A stretch of 64,000 nt of DNA from Nitrososphaerota archaeon (GCA_028867785.1 JAGWFS010000004.1:62001-126000), one strand, 5' to 3'; counted from the stretch's first letter, positions 41,378-50,114 are shown. Notes: generated by a model not told the origin, from the letters alone. Numbers and translations: made by a program.

Positions 41378-42148
41378 TTGGTGCTTTCAGTATTTCCCAT
41401 AAAGTCAACTCCAAAGATGGAAAGTTTTGATCTGTTTGAGAGTCTAAAGTCAGATCTTGAAGCTAATGACACAAGACCTCAAACCGGGGATGTAGTCGTA
41501 ATATCAAGCAAATATGTTGCAAACTCCCAAGGAAGAATAGTAGAATATGACACTGTGATTCCATCTCCAGACGCCAAATCTATTGCGTTAAAATTTCAAA
41601 TCAAGCCAGAAATAGCTGAGATCATACTAAGAGAATCTGACGTCATCTTTGGCGGCATACCAGGATTTGTCATAACATCGTCAGATTACATTATGGCACC
41701 AAATGCAGGCATAGACAAATCCAACGCAAAAAAGGGCTCTGTGATTTTGTACCCGATTGATCCCTATACTGTATCAGAACAACTCAGGCGCAAATTTCTT
41801 CTCACATATCGGGCTCATGTCGGAATAATCATGGCGGACAGCAGACTGATGCCTGCCAGGGTTGGAACTGTAGGTGTTGCAATTGCATGTGCAGGAGTAG
41901 AGCCGCTATCGGATCTCAGAGGTCAAAAAGATATGCATGGAAATCCACTCAAGGTTACACTGCAGGCTGTTGCAGATAATTTGGCATCCATTGCAAACCT
42001 AAAGATGGGAGAAGGAGCGGAAGCCATTCCTGCCGCGCTCATAAGAGATTCAAATGTCAGACTCACAGATAGGCAAATTCAGGAAAATGAGATGGCTATC
42101 TCTTATGATCAATGTGTGTATGTTCGTGGACTAAGAACAGGAATCTGA
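41378..42148 (+). CDS. cofE: coenzyme F420-0:L-glutamate ligase
   Basis: The 256-residue enzyme adds gamma-linked glutamates to F420-0 using GTP. It has GDVVVISSKYVANSQGRIVE near the start, the GVIxADS-like GIIMADSRLMPARVGTVGVA and LKMGEGAEAIPAAL motifs. TTG start at 41378 with CTAAATAG about 26 bases upstream. Its presence means the organism makes F420. No other cof gene is in the window. Confidence 0.93.
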   Translation: MVLSVFPIKSTPKMESFDLFESLKSDLEANDTRPQTGDVVVISSKYVANSQGRIVEYDTVIPSPDAKSIALKFQIKPEIAEIILRESDVIFGGIPGFVITSSDYIMAPNAGIDKSNAKKGSVILYPIDPYTVSEQLRRKFLLTYRAHVGIIMADSRLMPARVGTVGVAIACAGVEPLSDLRGQKDMHGNPLKVTLQAVADNLASIANLKMGEGAEAIPAALIRDSNVRLTDRQIQENEMAISYDQCVYVRGLRTGI

Positions 42149-42189
42149 TACAACTATAGTTTTAATAGAGGTAAATTTGACGGCAGATT

Positions 42190-42738
42190 ATGGAATTCCT
42201 CACGCGATATCCAAAGACAGTGTCGCTTCTAGACGGTATGAAGGCCATGGTCAAGGTAGACACAAACGGAGTAGAGCAACTTACGATTGTAGTAAAAAAG
42301 AGCGTGGAGGAGATGTTAAAGATCTTTGCGCATGAGGGTTTTACGCATGTCAAGTTCGAGCACAAGCAGACAACGCAGATAGGTCATGGCTTGTCATTGA
42401 AGCTGAAAAAACCTTGGGAAATGCACGTAAGGCTACTTGAAATGAAAAAAGGACTGGTTGCAATACATGCAGAAGTAGAGGTTTCGCGAGACTATCTTCA
42501 ACACCTGTTCTGCCAGCGCACACCAGTATTATACGAGATTGAGGTAATGCTCAAGAAACATCAAATTGAATACAAGATCTGGAATGAGAGAATTAGAAAG
42601 TATGTTAAAACAGTTGTAGATAATTATCTGGTTCAGCTCAAGACCCCTAGTTTCCCGGTTTTGGCTTGGAAGCCCATGGTATTTTTCATAGGAGCAACAG
42701 GTGTTCTATATCTCTTCAAATACCTGCTAACAATCTAG
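42190..42738 (+). CDS. hypothetical protein with C-terminal membrane anchor
   Basis: The 182-residue protein has a soluble alpha/beta domain (VDTNGVEQLTIVVKKSVEEM, KGLVAIHAEVEVSRDYLQH) and a hydrophobic C-terminal segment (KPMVFFIGATGVLYLFKYLL). Tail-anchored topology is likely. The family is not recognised. It lies 41 bases after cofE. Confidence 0.6.
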   Translation: MEFLTRYPKTVSLLDGMKAMVKVDTNGVEQLTIVVKKSVEEMLKIFAHEGFTHVKFEHKQTTQIGHGLSLKLKKPWEMHVRLLEMKKGLVAIHAEVEVSRDYLQHLFCQRTPVLYEIEVMLKKHQIEYKIWNERIRKYVKTVVDNYLVQLKTPSFPVLAWKPMVFFIGATGVLYLFKYLLTI

Positions 42739-42803
42739 TCTCTTAAAACAGGATAGCCATACTTTCATTCAATTCTTAAATCAATGTTCTACCAATACAA
42801 TGC

Positions 42804-43232
42804 ATGGCAATGTCGCACAAGGACAATGACCATATTCCAGGTGTGCATGAGTTAGAATATCTTAATAAAATTGGCTGGTTATGGGATCGCCTTTCTTCCC
42901 AACAGAGATCCAAAATAGAATCTTCAGTGTTCAACAATACATTAAGGCAGGAAAACAGCAGACATTGCCTTATTGGGGAAGCAGTTGGCGTAAGTAGAAC
43001 AGGTACAATTCAACATGATAGCTTGATCCTGGATGCGGTTTTTGGGCTGGTCAGAACCATATTTTATGACGGACCAAACTATAATCACTTGTTTGACAGA
43101 AAAATAACAAAAAAAGAGAAGGAGGTTTTAAATGACATTTACTATGCAAAGATAGGAAATAGAGAGCATCAATACAGGCGTGCAAATGAATTGATTAGAT
43201 TCTACATAGCAAATCATGTTTCTATATTCTAG
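42804..43232 (+). CDS. hypothetical protein
   Basis: The 142-residue soluble, helical protein has IPGVHELEYLNKIGWLWDRL near the start and TKKEKEVLNDIYYAKIGNRE in the second half. An all-alpha fold seems likely. No family recognised. It has its own spacing from its neighbours and probably its own promoter. Confidence 0.6.
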   Translation: MAMSHKDNDHIPGVHELEYLNKIGWLWDRLSSQQRSKIESSVFNNTLRQENSRHCLIGEAVGVSRTGTIQHDSLILDAVFGLVRTIFYDGPNYNHLFDRKITKKEKEVLNDIYYAKIGNREHQYRRANELIRFYIANHVSIF

Positions 43233-43313
43233 ATGTTTTTTACGCACAAAGACGAACAGATGACTCTTCGTAGAGTTGAAGCTTTAATTAGAATTTTTTA
43301 GAATAAGATATGA

Positions 43314-43814
43314 ATGAGTATCTCCAAGCTTCCGCTCTCATTGAGATTCTATGGTGTATCTCCCTGGGAATTAGAAGTGCTATACAGCCTTCTTAACAGT
43401 CTTTTTCTGGTAGAAGAAGATCCGCAAGAACAGCCAGATGAGGATTTTACTACGTTGATTGACATCGTTTTTCCTCTTGCTTTCAATGATGCTTTTTTCA
43501 AATGGTTTGGAAGAGATAGGTGGGACAAGGCCAAGGCAATACTGAAGGAGTTTAAAAGAAGACGCGGGGGAGGAAAGGCTCTTCGGGTTTACATCAAATT
43601 TGTCGGAAAACCAAGCATAAAGTTCGTGCTGGATATAGGCGACAGGAGCCTGTTTGATTCTGCAATGGAAAAGATGGACTTTGTTTTAGAATTACTTCCG
43701 TATCATCTCGACCCGCAAAAAATACCCAAAAATGTTTCCGAAGTGACGTACCACTTTGATGAGAGAACACAGAGATGGAATATTGACTATGGAATGCCTG
43801 AGGACGGCATATAG
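43314..43814 (+). CDS. hypothetical protein
   Basis: The 166-residue protein starts MSISKLPLSLRFYGVSPWEL. It has an acidic loop (EEDPQEQPDEDF), a basic GRDRWDKAKAILKEFKRRRG segment and an alpha/beta C-terminus (VYIKFVGKPSIKFVLDIGDR). No family recognised. Confidence 0.6.
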   Translation: MSISKLPLSLRFYGVSPWELEVLYSLLNSLFLVEEDPQEQPDEDFTTLIDIVFPLAFNDAFFKWFGRDRWDKAKAILKEFKRRRGGGKALRVYIKFVGKPSIKFVLDIGDRSLFDSAMEKMDFVLELLPYHLDPQKIPKNVSEVTYHFDERTQRWNIDYGMPEDGI

Positions 43815-43841
43815 TAGATTTTTTCCAAAATAGACAAAATG

Positions 43842-44297
43842 TTACTTTATTTCCTTTTCTAGAGGTTCAAGCATAGAATTCAGTTCACGATATTTTTTCT
43901 CTATAAAATCAAGAGATTCTTCAAGTTTCTTTGATTTGCCGTATTTGTATCTGATAAGTTCCCTGTGTCTCCAAAAGTTTTTTCCTTCTCCTACAGACAT
44001 TGTACTAAAGTAATCGGGGCCTTTCAGGTTGTCAGGAAGCTTGAGATTGTGAGGGAAGAGAAACTCGGCCATGAACCATTCGTCCCCATCAGGGTAATCA
44101 GAGCCTGTATCAATATCAAAGAAAAGATGAAGTAGGTTTGTCTGCATGAGTCCGTCGTCTCTTATAGTCGGATGTTTTATGCCTGATTTTTTGAAATCAA
44201 GGTTCAAAAGGCTGGGCTCAAAGTACCCCTTGATAATTGATTTACGAAATATCTTGTTAACTTCCTCTAAATTCAATGTAGGACTACTCTTCTGCAC
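43842..44297 (-). CDS. hypothetical protein
   Basis: The 151-residue protein starts MQKSSPTLNLEEVNKIFRKS, has an acidic middle (FFDIDTGSDYPDGDEWFMAE) and a helical C-terminus (YGKSKKLEESLDFIEKKYRE). Soluble; no family recognised. It is convergent with the gene ending at 43814. Confidence 0.55.
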   Translation of the reverse strand: MQKSSPTLNLEEVNKIFRKSIIKGYFEPSLLNLDFKKSGIKHPTIRDDGLMQTNLLHLFFDIDTGSDYPDGDEWFMAEFLFPHNLKLPDNLKGPDYFSTMSVGEGKNFWRHRELIRYKYGKSKKLEESLDFIEKKYRELNSMLEPLEKEIK

Positions 44298-44368
44298 ATC
44301 ATGCTAATAACTTATATCATTACTTTTACAGCGCTTGACAAATTTGGTTTAGTGCGAGAGGATATTTC

Positions 44369-45334
44369 CTATACCTTAAGTGAATCTAGAACTTTTGATA
44401 TATCAGTTATGGATTTGCCATTAGATGAAATCACTTGATAGGCAGGAGGGTTTTCCACATAATTTGGAATCCTGTCAGCTATTCTTTCGTCATATGGTGC
44501 AATTATTTCATTTTTGTAGAATATTCCAGTTGGAATTTTGTCATCCCATTCATTTGATTTTATGAGAGCCTGTGTTAATTTTTCATTCTCCTCATCTGGC
44601 GAATCAATGTGTACTATAGGATCATATCCTGCGTCTTCCAACTTGTAAATTCTTGGTCGCGGTTTTTTGGTTACCTCATCAAGATGGTCCATGCCTGCAA
44701 ACCAATCTCTTGTGTTAATGTCATTGTAGGTAGGACAGGGCTGCAAGACGTCAAGGAAGGAAAGTCCCTTGTGTTTTACTGCTGCAATTATCAGATCTTT
44801 TAGTTGTCTGACATCATACGCATATCCTCGCGCGACAAATGTGAAACCGCTTGCTATTGCCAAAGCGATTGGATTTACAGATTGGTTTACATTTGGTTCT
44901 GGAAGTGATTTTGTTTTCAGCCCAAGTTTCAGCGTTGGCGAAGCTTGGCCCTTTGTAAGCCCGTATACAGCATTATTGAATATGAGATAAGTCATGTCCA
45001 CATTCCTCCTTCCTGCAGCCACAAAGTGGCCAGCACCTATCCCAAGGCCGTCACCGTCTCCTCCCGCTGCAACCACCGTCATCTCGGGATTTGCCAGTTT
45101 TGCGCCTTGTGCAAATGGCAACACCCTCCCATGCAAGGTGTGTATTCCATAGACGTTTACGTAGTGAGATGTCTTGCCGGAACATCCTACGCCTGAAAAT
45201 ATCGCAGCCTTGTGCCTTGGTATGGCCATTTCTGCCAGTGCCATCTGGATTGCACTTACGATTCCAAAATCGCCGCATCCGGGACACCAATCGTTATGTA
45301 CTTCAGTCTTGTAATCTGACAGGTTAGACGCCAT
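44369..45334 (-). CDS. korB: 2-oxoacid:ferredoxin oxidoreductase beta subunit
   Basis: The 321-residue thiamine-diphosphate subunit has WCPGCGDFGIVSAIQMALAE, a Cys in SGVGCSGKTSHYV, the ThDP/Mg motif GDGDGLGIGAGHFVAAGRRN and MTYLIFNNAVYGLTKGQASP. With the alpha subunit it oxidises 2-oxoacids (2-oxoglutarate or pyruvate) to acyl-CoA, reducing ferredoxin, or runs in reverse for CO2 fixation. It overlaps korA by 11 bases. Confidence 0.93.
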   Translation of the reverse strand: MASNLSDYKTEVHNDWCPGCGDFGIVSAIQMALAEMAIPRHKAAIFSGVGCSGKTSHYVNVYGIHTLHGRVLPFAQGAKLANPEMTVVAAGGDGDGLGIGAGHFVAAGRRNVDMTYLIFNNAVYGLTKGQASPTLKLGLKTKSLPEPNVNQSVNPIALAIASGFTFVARGYAYDVRQLKDLIIAAVKHKGLSFLDVLQPCPTYNDINTRDWFAGMDHLDEVTKKPRPRIYKLEDAGYDPIVHIDSPDEENEKLTQALIKSNEWDDKIPTGIFYKNEIIAPYDERIADRIPNYVENPPAYQVISSNGKSITDISKVLDSLKV

Positions 45335-47237
45335 ATGATAACACCTGTCTTTTTTCAGCTTTCCCGTCTATGATCTTTTTTATCGACTCGTACAATTCCG
45401 AACAAGTCATCGCTCTTCCAGTGTACTTGACAATATAATAATCAACTTTGCGATCTAAATGTTCGTTTAACAGTTTCCCAAGCTGTGCGGAATAGTTTGC
45501 CTCTACATCTACGATAGTTTTGGCATTTTGAAGCAATGATTTGACATGAGCTTCTGGGAATGGCTCCAGTAGTTTCACCTGTACAAATCCAATATCATAG
45601 TTGTCTTTTTTTAGCATCTCAATTGCGTCAAGTATTGGTCCTTTGGTAGAGCCCCAGCTTACAACGCAAAAGTCAGAAATTCCATGATTTACTGCCTGGT
45701 CCTCCTTTGGAATGGATTCCAATGCGACTTCGACCTTTTTTGCCCGTTTATCCATCTTGTAGATCCTGTTTCCCGGATCTTCAGAGATATGCCCCTCTTC
45801 ATCGCTTTCGTCACCCGTATTCCAGAATATACCATTTTCAAGTCCCAGCCTAGACCGCGGGGATACGCCGTCCTGAGAGGGGGTGAAACGCTTGTAGCTG
45901 CCGTCGTCTATTTTGTCCAAGAGTTTTCCCCTTTCAATTGTGATCTGTGTAGGATCAAATCTTTTCACAGTGGCTACGGTGCTTGCAATGAATTTATCCA
46001 TCATGTGTATTACGGGCATTTGAAACTTTTCTGCAAAGTTGAAACATTTCCCGGTATCATAAAATCCCTCTTCAATGTCTCCGGAAGCGTAAACAATTCT
46101 CGGAAAGTCGCCGTGTCCTGCGTGTATTGCAAAAAGCAGATCGTCCTGTCCGTGTCTTGTAGGCAGTCCTGTTGACGGGCCACTTCGTTGGTAAAGTGTG
46201 ACGACGATTGGAACCTCATTTATTCCAGCCCAGCCAAGTGCTTCTGCCATGAGGGAAAATCCAGGTCCCGAAGTGCTGGTGGCAGCTCTTGTGCCGGTCA
46301 GTGCCGCACCTATCAGCATACCTATTGCAGAAATTTCGTCTTCGGTTTGCACAATGATAGTAGAGCCCGGCCTGTTGTTTTCAACGTCAAATGTTTCGTG
46401 GGATTCCAAGAAGACACTCTCATCTGACGCGGGAGTGATTGGATAATATGATTGGAACCTGCAGCCGGCGGCCATTTTTCCAAGACCCGTGGATTGAAAA
46501 CCCTGAACGAGGATAGTATCCTGGGTTTTTTGTACTGGAAACAATTGGCGTTTGAATTTTTGATACTTGGCAGTTGCAAAAGTATATGCATAGTTTGCCG
46601 CATGTTTGTTCATCTCAGCAACCTTTGGCTTGCTTGAAAATACTCCTTCTACCGATCGTAGTAAGGTATCTGGCGGCAGGCCCAGAAGTCCGATTGATAC
46701 AGATACGGACAGGACATTTAACATCCTAAACATTCCTCGAATAGCAGGATTTTTCATCTCATCTGCCAGTGTAGAAAGAATTGTCTTAAATGATACAGGA
46801 TAAAGAGTAATTCCCCTTTCCCTTGCTTCCTCGAGTATTCCCTTTACAGTAAATGGTTTGTTTTTTGATGAAAGATATTTTTCCAATCTGTCTTTGAACG
46901 GTTTGTCAAGGGTGGGCACTTCATCAGTTTTAATCGATTCAAGATCAGATTCGTATACAATTGCCCCATCATTGTACACGTCATCCACATGTCTGAATAG
47001 TGTTTCTGCATCAAATGCAGCAAGCATTGTAATTCCGTTTACATTGGAATGGACTGGCTTGTCAGATATCCTGACCCCAAAATAGCTGTGTTCACCCTTG
47101 ATGTTAGAGTAATATTCTCTTTTTCCAAACACTTTCAGTCCACAACCGGCGCATGCTCCGGCAAATATGTTGGCAGCAGATTCAACACCTCCACCCTGTG
47201 GACCGCCGATAACCCAAGTTAGATCTATCGAGGTCAT
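45324..47237 (-). CDS. korA: 2-oxoacid:ferredoxin oxidoreductase fused gamma-alpha subunit
   Basis: The 637-residue protein has an N-terminal gamma domain (WVIGGPQGGGVESAANIFAG) fused to the alpha (pyrimidine-binding) domain (GCRFQSYYPITPASDESVFL, RAATSTSGPGFSLMAEALGW). The two-subunit layout is typical of archaeal enzymes. The 2-oxoacid cannot be fixed from the sequence. First gene of the pair. Confidence 0.93.
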   Translation of the reverse strand: MTSIDLTWVIGGPQGGGVESAANIFAGACAGCGLKVFGKREYYSNIKGEHSYFGVRISDKPVHSNVNGITMLAAFDAETLFRHVDDVYNDGAIVYESDLESIKTDEVPTLDKPFKDRLEKYLSSKNKPFTVKGILEEARERGITLYPVSFKTILSTLADEMKNPAIRGMFRMLNVLSVSVSIGLLGLPPDTLLRSVEGVFSSKPKVAEMNKHAANYAYTFATAKYQKFKRQLFPVQKTQDTILVQGFQSTGLGKMAAGCRFQSYYPITPASDESVFLESHETFDVENNRPGSTIIVQTEDEISAIGMLIGAALTGTRAATSTSGPGFSLMAEALGWAGINEVPIVVTLYQRSGPSTGLPTRHGQDDLLFAIHAGHGDFPRIVYASGDIEEGFYDTGKCFNFAEKFQMPVIHMMDKFIASTVATVKRFDPTQITIERGKLLDKIDDGSYKRFTPSQDGVSPRSRLGLENGIFWNTGDESDEEGHISEDPGNRIYKMDKRAKKVEVALESIPKEDQAVNHGISDFCVVSWGSTKGPILDAIEMLKKDNYDIGFVQVKLLEPFPEAHVKSLLQNAKTIVDVEANYSAQLGKLLNEHLDRKVDYYIVKYTGRAMTCSELYESIKKIIDGKAEKRQVLSYGV

Positions 47238-47290
47238 GCTGAGCCTAGACTTTCATCAGATATTAACAATGCTATAATTCCTGATTCAGC

Positions 47291-47425
47291 CTAACCGCCA
47301 GTAGCTGCATCAAACAAAGCACATTCACATTTGTCTCGTTCGCCACAGAATGGGCATACGCAAACACATTTTTCAATGGGATTTCTGCATTGAACACAAA
47401 CTGCAAATTCTTCTTTGTGTTTCAA
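47291..47425 (-). CDS. 44-residue Cys-rich microprotein
   Basis: From TTG 47425: MKHKEEFAVCVQCRNPIEKC, then VCVCPFCGERDKCECALFDA. Eight cysteines in CxxC and CxC pairs suggest one or two zinc sites. TTTATAATAA lies about 25 bases upstream, which supports this start over an upstream frame that would overlap the divergent dehydrogenase gene. Similar in style to 7444 and 13950. Confidence 0.6.
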   Translation of the reverse strand: MKHKEEFAVCVQCRNPIEKCVCVCPFCGERDKCECALFDAATGG

Positions 47426-47488
47426 TTTGATATAACTACACAGAGTTATTATAAATGAGTTATCATCATCAGGTAAGTGTCTTTCTGA

Positions 47489-48475
47489 ATGGAAATTCTT
47501 CTTACACGACGTTTGCACGACTTTGCAATAAAAGAGCTAAAGAAAAGACATCGGGTTGAGATCCATACGGGAAAGATCCCCATGCCTAAGAATCTTCTCA
47601 TGTCCAAGATAAGAGACAAGGATGGCATGATTTGTTATCCATATGACAGGATTGACAAAGATGTCATAGATGCTGGAAACAAGCTCAAGGCAATATCCAC
47701 TTTTAGCGTTGGATACGATCATGTTGATGTCAATGCGGCATCACAGAAAGGAATTGTTGTAAGCTATACGCCCGAGGCGCTCACAAGGGCCACAGCAGAT
47801 CTTACTGTAGCACTCATGCTAGATCTGTTTCGCAGGGTCAATGAGGGAGACAAGATTATCCGGGGAGGAAAATGGAAGACAATACTTGGGCCGTATGAAT
47901 TTCTAGGTTCAGACCTGCATGGAAAAACTCTTGGAATATTTGGCATGGGAAGAATAGGCATGGCTGTTGCAAAAAGGGCACGGGGATTTGAGATGAACGT
48001 ACTATATCACAACAGAAAAAGAATCTCCCCTCAACGGGAAAAAAGTTTGAACGTGAGATATGTTTCTCTTGGGGAATTGTTCAGAAGAAGCGATGTTGTG
48101 AGCATTCATGCACCGCACACTCCAAAAACACACGAGATGGTGAACCTAAGATTGCTCAGAAAAATGAAAAGAACTTCGTTTCTAGTGAACACCGCGCGTG
48201 GTAAAATAATAAACGAGCAAGATCTTGTCACGGCCCTGAAACGAAAAATCATTTCTGGTGCTGCATTGGATGTATTTGGCAGTGAACCAATAAAAAGTTC
48301 CAATCCTTTGACAAAACTAGCAAATGTTGTAATAACTCCGCATATTGGAAGCGCTACGATAGAGACTAGGAAAAAGATGGCTGAGATAGCAGTGCAAAAC
48401 CTAGTCCTATCACTTTCAGGAAAAAAACCAATCTACCAGGTCAGAGCTGAATCAAGTCGTCCGGGTCTACCTTGA
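47489..48475 (+). CDS. D-isomer-specific 2-hydroxyacid dehydrogenase
   Basis: The 328-residue NAD(P)-dependent enzyme has the Rossmann motif GIFGMGRIGMAVAKRA, catalytic Arg in NTARGKIINEQDL, and Glu/His in DVFGSEPIK and VITPHIGSATIETR. Glyoxylate/hydroxypyruvate reductase is the closest functional class; phosphoglycerate dehydrogenase is less likely as no ACT domain exists. It is divergent from the Cys-rich microprotein. Confidence 0.9.
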   Translation: MEILLTRRLHDFAIKELKKRHRVEIHTGKIPMPKNLLMSKIRDKDGMICYPYDRIDKDVIDAGNKLKAISTFSVGYDHVDVNAASQKGIVVSYTPEALTRATADLTVALMLDLFRRVNEGDKIIRGGKWKTILGPYEFLGSDLHGKTLGIFGMGRIGMAVAKRARGFEMNVLYHNRKRISPQREKSLNVRYVSLGELFRRSDVVSIHAPHTPKTHEMVNLRLLRKMKRTSFLVNTARGKIINEQDLVTALKRKIISGAALDVFGSEPIKSSNPLTKLANVVITPHIGSATIETRKKMAEIAVQNLVLSLSGKKPIYQVRAESSRPGLP

Positions 48476-48725
48476 TGCAGCTTGTACCCACCGGTTTGAG
48501 CTCTCCAAAATGAATAGAGCCTTGCGGGACTTTGCCTTCTTTCTGTAGGGATTCAAGCTTGTCTCCAAACATTTTTTTGTGGCTGTCACATGCGACTCCC
48601 ACCATATATTCATCAGAATCTGATTTCACAGAAATAACAAACTCTGGAGGCATTTGGCAGTCTTTGCCATTTTCTCTAACAGAACAATGTTCTGGAAACA
48701 CGATCTTTTTTGCATTATTTAACAA
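48441..48725 (-). CDS. hypothetical protein
   Basis: Ninety-four residues starting MLNNAKKIVFPEHCSVRENG, with Cys in CSVRENGKDC, a segment VGVACDSHKKMFGDKLESLQ, and CIKVDPDDLIQL at the end. Cys/His spacing hints at a metal site. It overlaps the dehydrogenase end by 35 bases, convergent. No family name recognised. Confidence 0.6.
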   Translation of the reverse strand: MLNNAKKIVFPEHCSVRENGKDCQMPPEFVISVKSDSDEYMVGVACDSHKKMFGDKLESLQKEGKVPQGSIHFGELKPVGTSCIKVDPDDLIQL

Positions 48726-48798
48726 TATTAAGTTTGGTCAATACAAAGTACACAATACTTCCCAGATTCCATTTTTCAAATCAAGTTTTTAGAAAAGG

Positions 48799-48895
48799 CG
48801 CCGGGAGAGAGATTTGAACTCTCGAACCCTTGCGAGTACGCGCTTTATGGTTTACATTTCCAGGCGCGCGCCCTACCAGGCTAGGCGACCCCGGC
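48799..48895 (-). tRNA. trnS: tRNA-Ser (anticodon GGA) with 13-base intron
   Basis: Acceptor GCCGGGG pairs with TCCCGGC, discriminator G. D arm GCC...GGC, long variable arm ACTC-GCAA-GGGT typical of tRNA-Ser, and T arm GAGAG-TTCAAAT-CTCTC. The anticodon stem CGCGC/GCGCG encloses CTGGAA, a 13-base insert (48845-48857) and a final A. The insert sits at the canonical 37/38 site and can pair TGG with CCA to make a relaxed bulge-helix-bulge. It is presumably removed by the EndA enzyme, a subunit of which is at 9038. Confidence 0.92.
48845..48857 (-). other. 13-base tRNA intron
   Basis: ATGTAAACCATAA on the minus strand, between anticodon-loop positions 37 and 38 of the tRNA-Ser gene. Confidence 0.8.
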
Positions 48896-49005
48896 ATCAA
48901 ATTCGCCACGTCAATCTCGTTGTAAAAATTGACCATATATTACTGTAAACTAGGCATTTCGTAGATTATACGACTTCAAGTCAGGAGTTTTTACTATGAT
49001 TTTGG

Positions 49006-49311
49006 TCAGGTTTGTGGTTCTATTGTAACGTAATGCAACCAACAAAATTCAGTCTTTTCCATAAACTGATTTGTGGTCGCAGACTCGTAACAATACAATA
49101 ACATTGTCTCCGTATTGTATGTCATAGAGCATCTGTCACCCCTGCCCAGCTCATACGCAAAAACGCGTATGTTGCTTTTGTATTGGCCTTTTGTTGCAGG
49201 ATTTGTAGAATACGCCAGGTCTAGAATTGCATCGTCTGCCTTTTTTTGGCGTTCACTGCCAAGGAGCCGGTACTGTTTTTCAAACTGATTTTTTCTTACT
49301 ATTTGCCACAT
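49006..49311 (-). CDS. RelE/ParE-like toxin
   Basis: The 101-residue protein fits the RelE/ParE fold: IVRKNQFEKQYRLLGSERQK (helical start), KSNIRVFAYELGRGDRCSMT with the strand pair, and ETMLLYCY. Such toxins cleave ribosome-bound mRNA or poison gyrase. It overlaps its upstream partner (49280-49438) by 32 bases, as is typical for toxin-antitoxin pairs. The Arg-rich active residues are suggestive, not proven. Confidence 0.6.
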   Translation of the reverse strand: MWQIVRKNQFEKQYRLLGSERQKKADDAILDLAYSTNPATKGQYKSNIRVFAYELGRGDRCSMTYNTETMLLYCYESATTNQFMEKTEFCWLHYVTIEPQT

Positions 49312-49438
49312 TTTTGTGCAAGTCCTCTATCAATTCTTCAGGGGTGTTAAACAATTTGCCCTTGCTTTTTCGTGCCTGTTCAACATCCTTAATTTCTGCC
49401 GTAGAAAGTGGCGGTGATGAGAATTTAGTTTTTGACAT
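49280..49438 (-). CDS. probable antitoxin of the RelE-like toxin
   Basis: From ATG 49438 the protein is 52 residues (MSKTKFSSPPLSTAEIKDVE to GKLFNTPEELIEDLHKNVAN, then a Lys tail). The C-terminal helix would neutralise the toxin. No clear DNA-binding fold is seen; ATG 49441 is an equal alternative start. It is cotranscribed with the toxin. Confidence 0.5.
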   Translation of the reverse strand: MSKTKFSSPPLSTAEIKDVEQARKSKGKLFNTPEELIEDLHKNVANSKKKSV

Positions 49439-49460
49439 CATGTTTTTTTCTTGATGGTTT

Positions 49461-49541
49461 CTAATCAAGATTGTGGATGCCTTCTTCATGGAGTAGTTTA
49501 TCCCAGTTCTCCTTTGAGACTCGAATAGTCTTGTAACGCAT
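49461..49541 (-). CDS. leader mini-ORF or remnant of an RHH-type antitoxin
   Basis: A 26-codon ATG frame, MRYKTIRVSKENWDKLLHEE then GIHNLD. The first 12 residues look like the strand of VapB or RHH antitoxins (KTIRVS). TTTTATAG lies about 18-25 bases upstream, making this the first start on the toxin-antitoxin message. It may be a truncated antitoxin or a regulatory leader. Confidence 0.4.
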   Translation of the reverse strand: MRYKTIRVSKENWDKLLHEEGIHNLD

Positions 49542-49637
49542 TGTATATTACTATAAAATGCAAATATATCAAAAAGTGCTACACTTTTTTAATGAACAAA
49601 GTGTCCCAAATTCCTATATGGGATGTAATTTCAAAAC

Positions 49638-50087
49638 TTATTGGAAGATGTTTATTGTAACTGATTTTTTCAACACGTTACCAGCATCAGGAGATGTGCT
49701 GGACTCAATTTTGTATCGTCCCTCAAAGACCTTTCCTCCCCCGGTCCTTGTCTGATTCCAGACAAACAGTTTTTCCTCATGTGATGATAGCGTGGATTCT
49801 GTCTGCACGGATGCTGGAGAGTAGATTATCGTACCATCCAGGCCCCTGATCTTCAGTCCAAACGAAGAATCAGAAAATATCAGGCTGGTGGTTCCCGAAT
49901 TGATTATCCTTATGTGAACTGGCTCTCCCATGTGATAGTTTATCTTTTCAGGTATGATTGAAAGCGACGGCCCATCTTGGTAGACCAGCGTTGGCGCCTG
50001 ACTTGCAATTTGGAACAAAAAGGCCCCGATCGCTCCGGCACCTATTACTCCTATAACAAAACAAATGGTAGCCCCTTTTGGGATCAA
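49638..50087 (-). CDS. membrane-anchored Ig-like hypothetical protein
   Basis: The 149-residue protein has one N-terminal membrane anchor (ICFVIGVIGAGAIGAFLF) and an exported beta-sandwich domain (EKINYHMGEPVHIRIINSGT, GRYKIESSTSPDAGNVLKKS). Ig/BsuPI-like fold suggested by the MGEPVHIRIINSG pattern. Function unknown. It is 27 bases downstream of cbf5 and may share its transcript. Confidence 0.65.
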   Translation of the reverse strand: MIPKGATICFVIGVIGAGAIGAFLFQIASQAPTLVYQDGPSLSIIPEKINYHMGEPVHIRIINSGTTSLIFSDSSFGLKIRGLDGTIIYSPASVQTESTLSSHEEKLFVWNQTRTGGGKVFEGRYKIESSTSPDAGNVLKKSVTINIFQ

Positions 50088-50114
50088 CTTTCAAAAGGTG
50101 AATTTGATTCCTTT

